64,000 nucleotides of DNA from an uncultured Clostridia bacterium (lineage in GTDB: Bacteria; Bacillota; Clostridia; Christensenellales; CAG-917): assembly GCA_934233745.1 (NCBI GenBank), contig CAKQGN010000002.1, positions 62,001 to 126,000 on the forward strand. The letters are read 5' to 3'. Below the pieces are notes generated by a model. The model was not told where the DNA came from. It was given only the letters and a program-made list of their open reading frames with translations, and did not search any database. This document shows, piece after piece, positions 41,682 to 50,559 of this stretch. Each line of letters opens with the position of its first letter. Position 1 is the first letter of the stretch. Both the position numbers and the translations under genes were made by a program.

Positions 41682-42773
41682 ATGAAAAAAGCAACAGTAT
41701 CGATTTTGGCCCTTGTGCTTGTCGTTTCTCTTTCCCTCGTTGCATTTGTAGCATGCAACCCCAAGGATTCGAAAAAAGCATCCAACGCAGAAGTTCTCGG
41801 CACAACCGTAGCCGTCATGGCATCACAAATGACGGGAGGTGCGACAACGGCGGCAGACGACAAAGCAGACGCAACCTTCAACGCAGGCGTCAACCTCGAC
41901 GTGAGCAACGGAGCGTCCCTCAGCTTTGGTTCGGAACTCGTTGCGGCAGGCATCGGCAAAGCGCTCCAACCCGCAATTCAAGGCATGGTTGACAAGCTCG
42001 ACACCGTCCTCAACGACAACGGCATCAAGGTTGAAAAAGTTGATTCCAACGATGCAGAATACACCGAAAAGTACTCAATCTCTTACACCTATGTTGACGA
42101 AAAGACCGGCAAAGAAACCACTCGTGAGCTTGCTCTTTATATCAAACTTTCGGAAGGCGCAGAGCTTGAAGGCAAAAAGGACTACACCTTTGAAGCAAAA
42201 GTGACATATGTTAAAAAAGCAACCGCAGAAGGCGAAGAGGACAAAGAATATCCAGTCACATCGTTCAAAGGTTCTGCAAGTTTTGACAAAGCAAAAGACG
42301 CAATGATCTTCTCGCTCGGTGCAAACGCAGGCGCAGGTGAGAGCGCAAACGCATTTGCAAACGTCAAAGCATACGCAACCGCAAAAGGCACTGTCAAGAT
42401 TGAAATGGGTGCAGGCGCAGGCATCAGCGAAACGCTCGGTGCAAAAGCAGGTCTTTCTGTTGAAGTCGGCAAGCTCGACAACAAGAAATACGGCGCAATC
42501 GTCACCGTCAACGGCAGCGCAAGCGTGACCGGGGTCACCTCTGTTGACTTTGTTGCAACCATCAACGTGTATGCAGCAGGCACTGACAACGCAGGCGAGT
42601 TCGTTTTGAACGGCAACCTCGAAATCAACGCAACAGTCCCCGTGATTGGCTCTTACAAGGGCACTGCAACCCTCAACGGCAAAGCGGTTTACGATGCAAA
42701 CAAGGACGAGGCAGTCGTCGGACTCAACGGCACAATCAACTTCCAAAAAGTTGAAAACGAAAACAACAAATAA
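41682..42773 (+). CDS. Secreted lipoprotein of unknown function, Ala/Gly/Asn-rich
   Basis: 363 residues from the ATG with AAAGGAG upstream; longer in-phase frames lack a ribosome site. A lipobox at FVAC (Cys25) predicts surface anchoring. The mature part has an N-terminal region with a long amphipathic segment, then beta-strand-like repeats rich in Ala, Gly, Asn and Lys, such as AGAGESANAFANVKAYA, ending NGTINFQKVENENNK. I do not recognise a family. It has its own terminator and no partner genes. Confidence 0.75.
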   Translation: MKKATVSILALVLVVSLSLVAFVACNPKDSKKASNAEVLGTTVAVMASQMTGGATTAADDKADATFNAGVNLDVSNGASLSFGSELVAAGIGKALQPAIQGMVDKLDTVLNDNGIKVEKVDSNDAEYTEKYSISYTYVDEKTGKETTRELALYIKLSEGAELEGKKDYTFEAKVTYVKKATAEGEEDKEYPVTSFKGSASFDKAKDAMIFSLGANAGAGESANAFANVKAYATAKGTVKIEMGAGAGISETLGAKAGLSVEVGKLDNKKYGAIVTVNGSASVTGVTSVDFVATINVYAAGTDNAGEFVLNGNLEINATVPVIGSYKGTATLNGKAVYDANKDEAVVGLNGTINFQKVENENNK

Positions 42774-42786
42774 TCAAACCTTAAAA

Positions 42787-42826
42787 AAACAAAAGTGCGA
42801 CTCGATTTGAGTTGCGCTTTTGTTTT
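42787..42826. terminator. Terminator between converging lipoprotein and sigH genes
   Basis: AAACAAAAGTGCGACTC pairs with GAGTTGCGCTTTTGTTT around GATTT with one wobble. T-tracts on both sides allow use from either strand. Confidence 0.8.
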
Positions 42827-42872
42827 ACCAAAACTTTTTAATTTTCAATTTCAATCGGATAGATTGTCGGTT

Positions 42873-43442
42873 TTATTCGTTTTCTTTGTCAAGAAGTTTG
42901 CGAATTTTTTTCTTTGCGGAATAGATTGTGTTGTCCACTTTTTTGCGCTCCAATCCCAACTCTTGTGCTATGTCGGCATAACTCATACATTCAAGATGCA
43001 ATTTCAGCACGTCAAGTTCGGTGGGGGTGAGCAGGGAGGATATTGCCTCGAAAAGCAATGCCGATGTTTCGTTTTCTATAAAAATGCTTTCGGGGTTTGT
43101 CTGTTGCATTTTGCCTTGTATCTCGTCGTCCACGCTGTCGAGTTTTATTTCCACCGCACCCGATTCCGATTTTCGCACCGCGTCCACGATTGCGTTTTTG
43201 ATGCACCGAGAAGCGTAGGTTTTGAAGTTTGCCTTGCCGTTTTCGTCATAGGTGTGTATGGCGCGGATAAGTCCGAGCATGCCGTATCCGGCGAGGTCGT
43301 CCACGTCGTACGCGCCCGCGATTCCGAAAGAGCGCGCAATGGATTTTGCAAGATTCATATACGCCAAAGCGACGGAGTTTTCCGCCTCGATGTCGCCTTG
43401 TTGCGCTTTTTTGATGAGTTGAATTTCTTGCTCTTTCGTCAT
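42873..43442 (-). CDS. sigH: Sigma-70 family sigma factor, probable SigH
   Basis: 189 residues with region 2 at about 10-80 (NLAKSIARSFG, DVDDLAGYGMLGLIRAIHTYD, FKTYASRCIKNAIVDAVRK) and region 4 at about 135-185 (LTPTELDVLKLHLECMSYADIAQELG). The order mrnC-rlmB-sigH on one strand matches the B. subtilis neighbourhood of spo0H, minus yacP, which is the main reason for the name. SigH drives early sporulation genes, including spo0A in B. subtilis. No strong ribosome site precedes the ATG, and the gap from rlmB is 44 bp. Confidence 0.78.
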   Translation of the reverse strand: MTKEQEIQLIKKAQQGDIEAENSVALAYMNLAKSIARSFGIAGAYDVDDLAGYGMLGLIRAIHTYDENGKANFKTYASRCIKNAIVDAVRKSESGAVEIKLDSVDDEIQGKMQQTNPESIFIENETSALLFEAISSLLTPTELDVLKLHLECMSYADIAQELGLERKKVDNTIYSAKKKIRKLLDKENE

Positions 43443-43486
43443 ATCCGTTTGCTTATTTTTTGCCGAAAATTTAAGTGATTATCTCG

Positions 43487-44209
43487 TTATCTGCGTTGCC
43501 TTATTGCCTCGTAAAGCACGATTCCGGCAGCAACCGATGCGTTGAGAGAGTTGACTTTCCCGTATTGCGGGATTGTGAGAGTGTCGTCGCAAAGGTCTTT
43601 CGTGAGGCGGTGAATGCCTTCGCCCTCGCTGCCTATTACGATTGCGAGATTTCCGTTGAGATTTGCGTCTTTTGGGGCTTTACCGTCAAAATCGGTTGCA
43701 TAAACCCACACATTCTGTTCTTTGAGCGCGCGAATCGTGTCGTTGATGTTGGTGACTTTTGCAATGAGCATATGCTCGGTTGCGCCGCATGCGACTTTGA
43801 CAACGGTGTCGTTGACACACACGCTGCGGTGCTTGGGAATGACGATGCCGTGCGCCCCGAAGCACTCTGCGCTCCTTATGATTGCGCCGAGGTTGTGGGG
43901 GTCGGTGATGCCGTCCAAAATGACAATCAAAAGAGGTTCGCCTTTTTGACTTGCGAGGTTGATTATATCCTCGACGTCGCAGTATTCGAAGTCGGTGACA
44001 GCGGCAACGATTCCTTGGTGATTGCCTCCGTTTGCGAGCTTGTCGAGCATATTTTTGTCAACGTAGCTCACCACGGTGCGCGCCTCTTTTGCAAGTTTCA
44101 AAACGCGGGAGAGCATAGGGTCGAATTCGCCCTTCTGCACGAATATTTTGTCCACGGTTTTTCCGGCGATATATGCCTCTTTGACGGGATTTCGTCCGTA
44201 AATGTACAT
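43487..44209 (-). CDS. rlmB: 23S rRNA 2'-O-methyltransferase, RlmB/TrmH family
   Basis: 240 residues. The N-terminal substrate-binding domain (GRNPVKEAYIAGKTVDKIFV) and C-terminal SPOUT knot with DGITDPHNLGAIIRSAECFG, GSEGEGIHRL and IPQYGKVNSLNASVAAGI are complete. The family methylates G2251 of 23S rRNA or similar sites. AGGAAGGAA precedes the ATG, and the mrnC stop is 10 bp upstream. Confidence 0.92.
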   Translation of the reverse strand: MYIYGRNPVKEAYIAGKTVDKIFVQKGEFDPMLSRVLKLAKEARTVVSYVDKNMLDKLANGGNHQGIVAAVTDFEYCDVEDIINLASQKGEPLLIVILDGITDPHNLGAIIRSAECFGAHGIVIPKHRSVCVNDTVVKVACGATEHMLIAKVTNINDTIRALKEQNVWVYATDFDGKAPKDANLNGNLAIVIGSEGEGIHRLTKDLCDDTLTIPQYGKVNSLNASVAAGIVLYEAIRQRR

Positions 44210-44219
44210 AGTTTCCTTC

Positions 44220-44645
44220 CTAATTGTTTATATTGTCCTCAAAGCATACGCTCAAAAAGGATTCGAGGCGTTGGGTGTTGCCTGTCAGATACAAAAATCC
44301 CAGCACCGCCTCAAAGCCGCTTGCTCGCCTGTATTCGCTCATTTCGGCATGCTTTGCGCTTGTTTGCACCTTGCAGTTTCTTGCGCGCCTGAAAATATCC
44401 TGCTCGTCCTCGTCAAAGAGAGGGAGGAGTTTTTCCGCTTCGGCGGCTTGGGATACCGCTTTTACAACTTTTGTAACCTCATGGTGCAGCGCGCCTGTTT
44501 TTTGAGTCGAGCCTACGGTGACGCGCGTCCTTGTGTAGAGCGATTGCACCGCGTCCCCGACAAAAGCCAAAGCCATGGGGTGCAGAGCAAGAGCTTCCTG
44601 CTTGGATATCGGTGTGTTGAGCGTGAAAATCGAGTTGTCTGTCAT
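44220..44645 (-). CDS. mrnC: Mini-ribonuclease III
   Basis: 141 residues from the ATG that lies 7 nt after a -10 box; the longer frame would start within the promoter. It is an RNase III domain without the dsRNA-binding domain. MALAFVGDAVQSLYTRTRV and FRRARNCKVQTS match MrnC, which trims 23S rRNA precursors in B. subtilis. The order mrnC-rlmB-sigH is conserved. No ribosome site is present upstream, consistent with a leaderless mRNA. Confidence 0.9.
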   Translation of the reverse strand: MTDNSIFTLNTPISKQEALALHPMALAFVGDAVQSLYTRTRVTVGSTQKTGALHHEVTKVVKAVSQAAEAEKLLPLFDEDEQDIFRRARNCKVQTSAKHAEMSEYRRASGFEAVLGFLYLTGNTQRLESFLSVCFEDNINN

Positions 44646-44681
44646 AAATGGAATTGTAGCACAATATTTTACAAATCGCAA
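44646..44681 (-). promoter_or_regulatory. Promoter of mrnC-rlmB-sigH; transcript likely leaderless
   Basis: On the minus strand TTGCGA (44676-44681) and TACAAT (44653-44658) are spaced 17 bp, with 7 nt between the -10 and the mrnC ATG. Confidence 0.65.
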
Positions 44682-44696
44682 CGGCAAAGGCGTTTA

Positions 44697-44725
44697 TTGA
44701 CAAGATTGCATATATAGAATAAAAT
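44697..44725 (+). promoter_or_regulatory. Predicted promoter of the transglutaminase-like lipoprotein
   Basis: TTGACA (44697-44702) and TAAAAT (44720-44725) are spaced 17 bp. The leader is about 48 nt and carries the GAGGA ribosome site. Confidence 0.75.
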
Positions 44726-44779
44726 AAAAACATAAAAATACGGGCGTGTGCGCGCCGCTATACATAAATTGAGGACTAT

Positions 44780-47083
44780 ATGAACAAAAAGATATTCAAA
44801 GTTGCATTGCTCACGATAATGATTGCCATATTGTCGGCAAGTCTTGTTGCATGCGGACTTTTCGATGCGCAAAAGACGATAACAAGCGTGGACGTGGATG
44901 TCGTAAGCGGTCTTGACAAGGTTGAGGACGGCGTTTATACGGCGCAACTTGGCGTAAAAACGGTGCTTACAGCCAACTGGCACAACAACAGGGTTACAAG
45001 AGCGCGCGTAGAGTGGCATGCCATATCCGACGGCAAAGATACAAAAATAGAGGGCGAAACAGGCAAGACGTATTCCGTCACTTTCACAAAGAGCGACCTC
45101 GGCAAAAAGTTTGAGTATTACGTCATCGTAAACGGATTTGTAACATCGGACAAAATCACCGTTCTGGTTGAAGTTGCCAAATTGTCCGAGCCGACGATAT
45201 CGTCCGATTTGCCGATTTTAGGCGACATAATTCAGCAGAATCTCATATCCGGCGCAAAGGACGTCACCCTTGTTGCGAGCTGGAATCAATCCGACCTTGC
45301 AGACGGCACGGTTGTGAGTGTAAAATGGTTTGTAGACGGCAAAAAGCAAGAGGAAGAAAGTGCGCAATTTACGTTTGACGTTGACAAAATCAAGGACGAG
45401 TGCCAGATTGAAATCGAGGTTGAAATCACAGACGGCTTGCACACCAAGACAAGCAAAATCACCCTTGTGTTCGTCAAAAAATACGATATGGCGCAAAGCG
45501 TGTCAATAAGCGCGGATGATTCGCTCACCGAGCTTTGCGACGGAACGTATTATTTCAAAACGACGGTTGACGGCGACAACAAAAACAAGACTTTTTCCAC
45601 AACGCTGTTGCCTTTTAGTGCCGACCAAAACGCCGATTGCGTTTGGAGTCTCACCGATTCTACGGGCAAAACCACCGTGTTGGAACATAAAAATCGCATT
45701 CAGGATATACGTCTTTCCTATGGCAAAAACGTGCTTAAAGCCACAATTCAGAATGTCGAGAGCAGACAAATCATCGTCTATGCGCTCGGTTATGACCTTG
45801 ACAGTATTCCCGCCGAAATGAAATCCCATATGGAAGACAAGTTTTTGTGGCTTGGCAACTATTACGACACATACATATCTTCGCAAGCAGATCTCAATGC
45901 CTTCATGGGATATGCCATATCCAAGCACCAAAAGGGCGTCAGATACGATGCATATCTTGCAATCGGCGAGTGGTGCAACACAACCGTTTTCAGCGAAAAG
46001 GTATCCAAAGCGGTTGACGAGGGCGGAGACGAATCGGGCAATTTCGGCTATTCTATGAGCATAAGCGGCTCAATAGGTTCTGTGACTTTCTCAGAAAAAA
46101 CGATATTCGGTATTCCTCAAAAAGCATATGAGCCGAAGGCAAACAGCGAGCAAATAAAAGGATATTTGAGATATTCCGCTCAAAGCGAAAAGCGTCAGAC
46201 TCTCCCCATCGACAGCGCAACTCAAAGCGTAAAAGTTGCCAATTCCAATGAGCTTTATCGCGCAGTGTCATGCGGATTCAAGCCGATTTTCGACACGGAC
46301 ACGGCAGGAAAAGCCCTTGAAAAAATCTACAACGAGGCACGCGACGTGCTTGAAACATACATTTCGGACGATATGAGCGATTATGAAAAGGTCGCCGCAA
46401 TTTACGACTGGATTGTCAATGTGGTGGATTATGATTATAACGTTGCCGTTCCAAGCGTCAGCAACTCCTCGCAATATAACGCATTTTATCTCGAGGGCGT
46501 GTTCAACGACCACCGCGCCGTGTGCGACGGCAAGTCCAAAGCTTTCGCTCTCCTTTGCGGAATGGAAAATATCAAAGCGGTCAGGGTTGTGGGTTATGCC
46601 AACAAAGACTTGCAAAACTTGACGGAAGACGAGCAAAAGTCCTGCGGACACGCCTGGAACAAGGTTCTCATCGATGCAAACGGCGACGGCATACGCGAGT
46701 GGTACGTTGTGGATACCACATGGGGCGATTTGGCGGTCAAAAGCAATTCCGATGTAACGCATGAGTATCTCAACTACGCATATTTCCTCAAAACCGACGC
46801 AGATATTGCTTCCACTCACCGTGCAAAAACATATGCGCCTGCCGCCACGACGGATTTCGACGTTTACAAAAACACGTTTATTACGGTGGGAATTTCCCAA
46901 AAAGACGATTTGTACATCCAATCGAAAGCGGAACTCGACCGGATACTTGCATACAGCAAAGACAACGGTTATCTTGCAATTTGCGTATACATAGCTCCGT
47001 CGGTGCAAGGAACAAGCTACAACCGCATTCCGCTTTCGGACAATCAATTTATCATATATGCCGCAAGGGGAATCGTGTTTTAG
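44780..47083 (+). CDS. Surface lipoprotein with transglutaminase-like domain
   Basis: 767 residues. The lipobox LVAC puts the lipid anchor at Cys25. About 35-330 contains beta-rich, Ig-like modules with TITSVDVD and VTLVASWN segments. The C-terminal half carries a transglutaminase-like papain fold with a catalytic triad visible as Cys582 (AVCDGKSKAFALLC), His624 (CGHAWN) and Asp645 (VVDTTWGD). Such bacterial domains act as proteases or cross-linking enzymes; the substrate is unknown. It is a monocistronic gene with a promoter and a shared terminator. Confidence 0.87.
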   Translation: MNKKIFKVALLTIMIAILSASLVACGLFDAQKTITSVDVDVVSGLDKVEDGVYTAQLGVKTVLTANWHNNRVTRARVEWHAISDGKDTKIEGETGKTYSVTFTKSDLGKKFEYYVIVNGFVTSDKITVLVEVAKLSEPTISSDLPILGDIIQQNLISGAKDVTLVASWNQSDLADGTVVSVKWFVDGKKQEEESAQFTFDVDKIKDECQIEIEVEITDGLHTKTSKITLVFVKKYDMAQSVSISADDSLTELCDGTYYFKTTVDGDNKNKTFSTTLLPFSADQNADCVWSLTDSTGKTTVLEHKNRIQDIRLSYGKNVLKATIQNVESRQIIVYALGYDLDSIPAEMKSHMEDKFLWLGNYYDTYISSQADLNAFMGYAISKHQKGVRYDAYLAIGEWCNTTVFSEKVSKAVDEGGDESGNFGYSMSISGSIGSVTFSEKTIFGIPQKAYEPKANSEQIKGYLRYSAQSEKRQTLPIDSATQSVKVANSNELYRAVSCGFKPIFDTDTAGKALEKIYNEARDVLETYISDDMSDYEKVAAIYDWIVNVVDYDYNVAVPSVSNSSQYNAFYLEGVFNDHRAVCDGKSKAFALLCGMENIKAVRVVGYANKDLQNLTEDEQKSCGHAWNKVLIDANGDGIREWYVVDTTWGDLAVKSNSDVTHEYLNYAYFLKTDADIASTHRAKTYAPAATTDFDVYKNTFITVGISQKDDLYIQSKAELDRILAYSKDNGYLAICVYIAPSVQGTSYNRIPLSDNQFIIYAARGIVF

Positions 47084-47104
47084 ACAAAACGAAATAGCAA
47101 CACA

Positions 47105-47130
47105 AAACCGCCTCGTTTGAGGCGGTTTTA
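47105..47130. terminator. Terminator between converging genes
   Basis: AAAACCGCCTC pairs perfectly with GAGGCGGTTTT around GTTT. It can serve the transglutaminase-like gene and the minus-strand gene at 47199. Confidence 0.85.
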
Positions 47131-47198
47131 ATTTGTTTTTGCAAAGGTTTTTCACAAGATTTGCATTGCGTTCGTTCTTCAACGCACAAGGGTTCTTC

Positions 47199-47615
47199 TT
47201 ACAGATATGTTCGCAATGCTTTGATGTTTTTGTCGTAGACTTTCATCAGGTCTTTTGCAAGATCGGGGACGTCAACGCCGTCGCGTGCGAGTTCGTTTAT
47301 GCATTTTTGCACGCTCTCTATGCCCATATTGTAGCCGTCGATAAGCATGCTTGCAAGGTGCGAGCATGAATTGTTTATGCCCGCGTTCATCTTTACGCCT
47401 GCCTTCAACATCATGCGTTGCATGGGCTTGGTTTGAGCGTCTTCAAGCTCTTTTTCACTGAGTTCGGATTTCGCTTTTTGATAGAACTCCTCCATTGTTT
47501 CTTTTTGGGAAAGAACAAGATTTTTCAGTTTTTCGCAGTCGATATAACAAAGCATATTGTCGATTGATTGCGCGCCCATTGCGGTGTTGCGCACGATTTC
47601 TCTATATATTTTCAT
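47199..47615 (-). CDS. Small helical protein of unknown function
   Basis: 138 residues with AAGGAG before the ATG. It is predicted mostly alpha-helical: an N-terminal segment with IDNMLCYIDCEKLKNLV, a charged middle (LSEKELEDAQTKP) and a C-terminal helix ending ALRTYL. The heptad-like pattern would suit a four-helix bundle, but I see no ferritin-type metal ligands that I could defend. It lies between the transglutaminase-like gene and spoIIR, on the spoIIR strand. Confidence 0.7.
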   Translation of the reverse strand: MKIYREIVRNTAMGAQSIDNMLCYIDCEKLKNLVLSQKETMEEFYQKAKSELSEKELEDAQTKPMQRMMLKAGVKMNAGINNSCSHLASMLIDGYNMGIESVQKCINELARDGVDVPDLAKDLMKVYDKNIKALRTYL

Positions 47616-47670
47616 AGCGTTCTCCTTGTCTGTTTTTGATTAGTATTTTCAAAAAACAGGCGATTATACA

Positions 47671-48222
47671 TCATTTTGAAAACAGTTTGTCAAGCCATTC
47701 TTTTACCCAGGATTTGTAAACGATTTTTTCGCCGTTTCCGCTTTCGGGAACAAAGCACAGAGGGGGGAAGGCAACGCACCACCAGTTGTCGCCGATGCCT
47801 TCTCCAAGGTAGATTATCAATGCTTCATAGTCGCCTTCCGGGAAGTCGTAATCACCGTATTTTCGGTCGGGAAAATGCTCTTGTTTCAACGCAATCGAGG
47901 CTTTATAGTCAAATTTGTTTGCATAAAGAGTGTTGTTTGCGATATTTACAAGGTTTTGCCGTTCTGTTTGAAGTTTGTTTTCGGCGTCGGATTTACTCTT
48001 GCAGCCTGCAAGTTTTTTTGTAAGGTATGCAGTGATTTCATCGCGCACTTTGAGCTTTACCGACTGGTCTTGTTCACTGTTTGAATTGGCTCGTATATGT
48101 ATCCTTATACACTCGTTTGCAATCTCTCGTTGAGAAGGACAACTGTCGCACGCACTCAAAAGCAGCGTTGACAAAACGATTATTACCAAAGTTGCAACCC
48201 AAAAAAACAAACTCTTTTTCAT
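47671..48222 (-). CDS. spoIIR: Stage II sporulation protein R
   Basis: 183 residues from the second in-phase ATG; an ATG 30 nt upstream overlaps a TATAAT-like box, so it is less likely. SpoIIR is made in the forespore under SigF and signals SpoIIGA to process pro-SigE in the mother cell. IRIHIRANSNSEQDQSVK, FPDRKYGDYDFPEGDYEAL and GDNWWCVAFPPLCF are diagnostic. A signal sequence precedes a lipobox-like LSAC. No ribosome site is obvious. It is divergent from sleB across 84 bp. Confidence 0.93.
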   Translation of the reverse strand: MKKSLFFWVATLVIIVLSTLLLSACDSCPSQREIANECIRIHIRANSNSEQDQSVKLKVRDEITAYLTKKLAGCKSKSDAENKLQTERQNLVNIANNTLYANKFDYKASIALKQEHFPDRKYGDYDFPEGDYEALIIYLGEGIGDNWWCVAFPPLCFVPESGNGEKIVYKSWVKEWLDKLFSK

Positions 48223-48306
48223 GACGGAAGTATTGACAGTCAATCGTCGCATTATACGTGCATAAAAACCATGCGACGTGAAAAACTACCAAAAAAGAGG
48301 TGAAAC

Positions 48307-49008
48307 ATGGATAGAAAATCCGTAGCAAAGAGGAGTGTGCTTTTGATTTTTGCCGTTGCGCTTGCTTTTGCGATTATAATGAGTTCGGTTTTTATTCAAA
48401 AGCCCGACGTAGCCGAGGCGGCGACGCTCAAACAGGGTTCGAGAGGAGAACAGGTCAGAATCGTTCAGCAGAAACTCATAAAATGGGGATATCTCAAAGG
48501 CGGCGCAGACGGGATATTCGGTGCAAAAACAAAAACAGCCGTCATCGCTTTTCAAAGGAAAAACGGACTCGCCGCCGACGGCATTATAGGCACGCGCACG
48601 GCGCAGGCTCTCGGCATAAGCCTTTCGGGTTCTACAAGCTCGACGTCCTCGTCGGCGTCGTCGACGGATTTGAACTTGCTTGCAAGAGTTGTGTACGGCG
48701 AGGCAAGAGGAGAGCCGTATACGGGACAAGTCGCAGTTGCCGCAGTGGTGCTGAACAGAGTGCGCTCGTCGTCTTTCCCCAACAGCGTCGCGGGGGTGGT
48801 GTATCAATCGGGTGCCTTCGATTGCGTAAGCGACGGACAAATCAATCTTACGCCCAATCAATCGGCATACAAGGCGGCAAAAGACGCACTCAACGGATGG
48901 GATCCGACATACGGGTGTTTGTTCTACTACAATCCGCGCACCGCAACAAGCAAATGGATGCTTTCGCGCACGGTAAAACTCTCGATAGGCAATCATGCCT
49001 TTTGTTAA
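48307..49008 (+). CDS. sleB: Spore cortex-lytic enzyme SleB-like
   Basis: 233 residues. A signal anchor (about 10-35) precedes a peptidoglycan-binding module (about 43-95, GSRGEQVRIVQQKLIKWGYL, DGIFGAKTKTAVIAFQ), a Ser-rich linker, and a Hydrolase_2 domain (about 118-233, LLARVVYGEARGEPY, NHAFC). SleB is a lytic transglycosylase made in the forespore that degrades cortex during germination. AAGAGGTG precedes the ATG. ypeB follows after 12 bp, the standard pair. Confidence 0.93.
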   Translation: MDRKSVAKRSVLLIFAVALAFAIIMSSVFIQKPDVAEAATLKQGSRGEQVRIVQQKLIKWGYLKGGADGIFGAKTKTAVIAFQRKNGLAADGIIGTRTAQALGISLSGSTSSTSSSASSTDLNLLARVVYGEARGEPYTGQVAVAAVVLNRVRSSSFPNSVAGVVYQSGAFDCVSDGQINLTPNQSAYKAAKDALNGWDPTYGCLFYYNPRTATSKWMLSRTVKLSIGNHAFC

Positions 49009-49020
49009 AAGGAGAAGCAT

Positions 49021-50427
49021 ATGAAAAACAAAGACAACAAAAAACAAAATACCGAAGAAAAGCAAATCGACAAGAAAAAAAGGTCATCGCCCAAAGTAGT
49101 TAAAACAGCTGTTTTAGGCACGGTTCTCGGACTTTTTTGCTGCGCTATAGTCGGGCTTTCCGTTGCGCTCTATTACGCTCAGACAAGCGTAAACACGCAC
49201 GAGGCATATCAACGTCAAATGGATGCGATTTATCAACGGGCATACTACGATTTGCTTGACGGAGCAAGCGATTTGGGCATCAACCTGCGCAAAATCGGCG
49301 TATCGAATTCAAAAAGCATGCAGCAATCCTTGTTGTATGAAGTGTGGAGCGCGTCCGAGCTTGCGCAAAGCAATCTTGCCACGTTCAAGTCAAACGACGA
49401 CGGCATATTGGAGGCGCAGAAATTTGTCAATCAGCTCGGCGATTATTCCCGCTCGCTTGCGATGCTCATTGCAAAGGGCGGAGAATTGAGCGGTGATGAC
49501 AGAAGTTGCTTGTTCAAAATGGGCGACGTCGCCGATACGTTTCAAAAATCTCTGCAAAACGTACAGAAAAACCTTGACGACGCCAATCTCGCTCTTTCCG
49601 ACGAGGGCGCGCTCGATGTGTTTGTAAAGTCGTTCTCGTCCTTTTCCGAGCCGAGTTTCGAGTATCCCGAAATGATTTACGACGGGCCGTTTTCCTCCGC
49701 TTTGGAAAATAGGGAAACAAAGGGATTGACAGGAAGAGAAATTACGGCAGAACAGGGCATGGAGCTTGTCAAAAGATATTTGGCGGCGGAAGGCGTTTGC
49801 GACATCGAATTCGTTTGTAACGCGGACGGAGATATAAAAACGCTTGACTATAAGGCAAATATCCGCAACGGCAGCGCATACGTGCAAATTGCAAAGACCG
49901 GCGGCATGCTCGTATCCTTCAATTGCGCGGGCGGTGACTCGCAATCGGCAAGCATTGTCGAGGCAAGTCAAACATGCCAGCAAAGCGCATTGGCATTTGC
50001 AAAAGCCGCAGGATTTGAAAATATGAAAGTGGTGTGGTCGTCCTCTTCGGACGGAGAGTGCGTGATAAACCTTGCGCCTTTGCAGGACGGAGTGATTCTT
50101 TATCCCGATCTCGTCAAAGTCAAAGTGCAACGCTCCGACAATTCAGTCATCGGTTTCGATGCCACTCACTATGCGTTCAACCATTGTCAAAGGACAATCG
50201 AATCTCCTCGAATCACGCTTGAAGAGGCAACCGCCAACGTGTCGATTCCCGCAATAAGAGAGGGGAGGTTGGCACTCATACCCGTTCGAGAAACACAAGA
50301 AGTGCTTGCCTACGAATTCGAGTGTCACCAAAACGGGACATACTATATTTATATTGACGCGCGCACGGGCGATGAAGTGAATATTTTGTATGTTATAGAA
50401 GACTCTCTCGGTCAACGCACTGCTTAA
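49021..50427 (+). CDS. ypeB: Germination protein YpeB
   Basis: 468 residues, typical length. A basic cytoplasmic start, one span at about 29-55, a helical domain (about 60-200) and C-terminal PepSY-like repeats (EQGMELVKRYLAAEGVCDIE and EEATANVSIPAIREGRLALIP) are visible. YpeB stabilises and localises SleB in the spore. AAAGGAG precedes the ATG. Its stop codon lies within the outer stem of nested-stem copy 7, and no other terminator is seen. Confidence 0.92.
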   Translation: MKNKDNKKQNTEEKQIDKKKRSSPKVVKTAVLGTVLGLFCCAIVGLSVALYYAQTSVNTHEAYQRQMDAIYQRAYYDLLDGASDLGINLRKIGVSNSKSMQQSLLYEVWSASELAQSNLATFKSNDDGILEAQKFVNQLGDYSRSLAMLIAKGGELSGDDRSCLFKMGDVADTFQKSLQNVQKNLDDANLALSDEGALDVFVKSFSSFSEPSFEYPEMIYDGPFSSALENRETKGLTGREITAEQGMELVKRYLAAEGVCDIEFVCNADGDIKTLDYKANIRNGSAYVQIAKTGGMLVSFNCAGGDSQSASIVEASQTCQQSALAFAKAAGFENMKVVWSSSSDGECVINLAPLQDGVILYPDLVKVKVQRSDNSVIGFDATHYAFNHCQRTIESPRITLEEATANVSIPAIREGRLALIPVRETQEVLAYEFECHQNGTYYIYIDARTGDEVNILYVIEDSLGQRTA

Positions 50428-50549
50428 AATGCGCTATTGAGCGAATAACTGCGTCAACACCCCTTGTCCATCAACTCACGTACTCAATGTACGCTAGGGT
50501 TGCTGTTCAAGGGGTGTTTCCTTGTTCTTCATCTCAATATCACATTTTA
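50425..50549 (+). repeat. Nested-stem intergenic element, copy 7
   Basis: The outer arms (50425-50441 with 50533-50549) start at the ypeB stop codon and pair at 15 of 17 positions. The inner stem ACACCCCTTG with CAAGGGGTGT is perfect, and CAACTCACGTAC faces GTACGCTAGGGTTG. AGCGAATAACTGCGTCAA and CCTTGTTCTTCATCT are identical to copy 3. A decayed left half may follow at about 50553-50590. Confidence 0.83.
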
Positions 50550-50559
50550 CAAAACCGCA

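Noticed and set aside
247..50549. Retron or diversity-generating element as an explanation for the nested-stem family
   Set aside because: No reverse transcriptase gene lies near any copy in this window.
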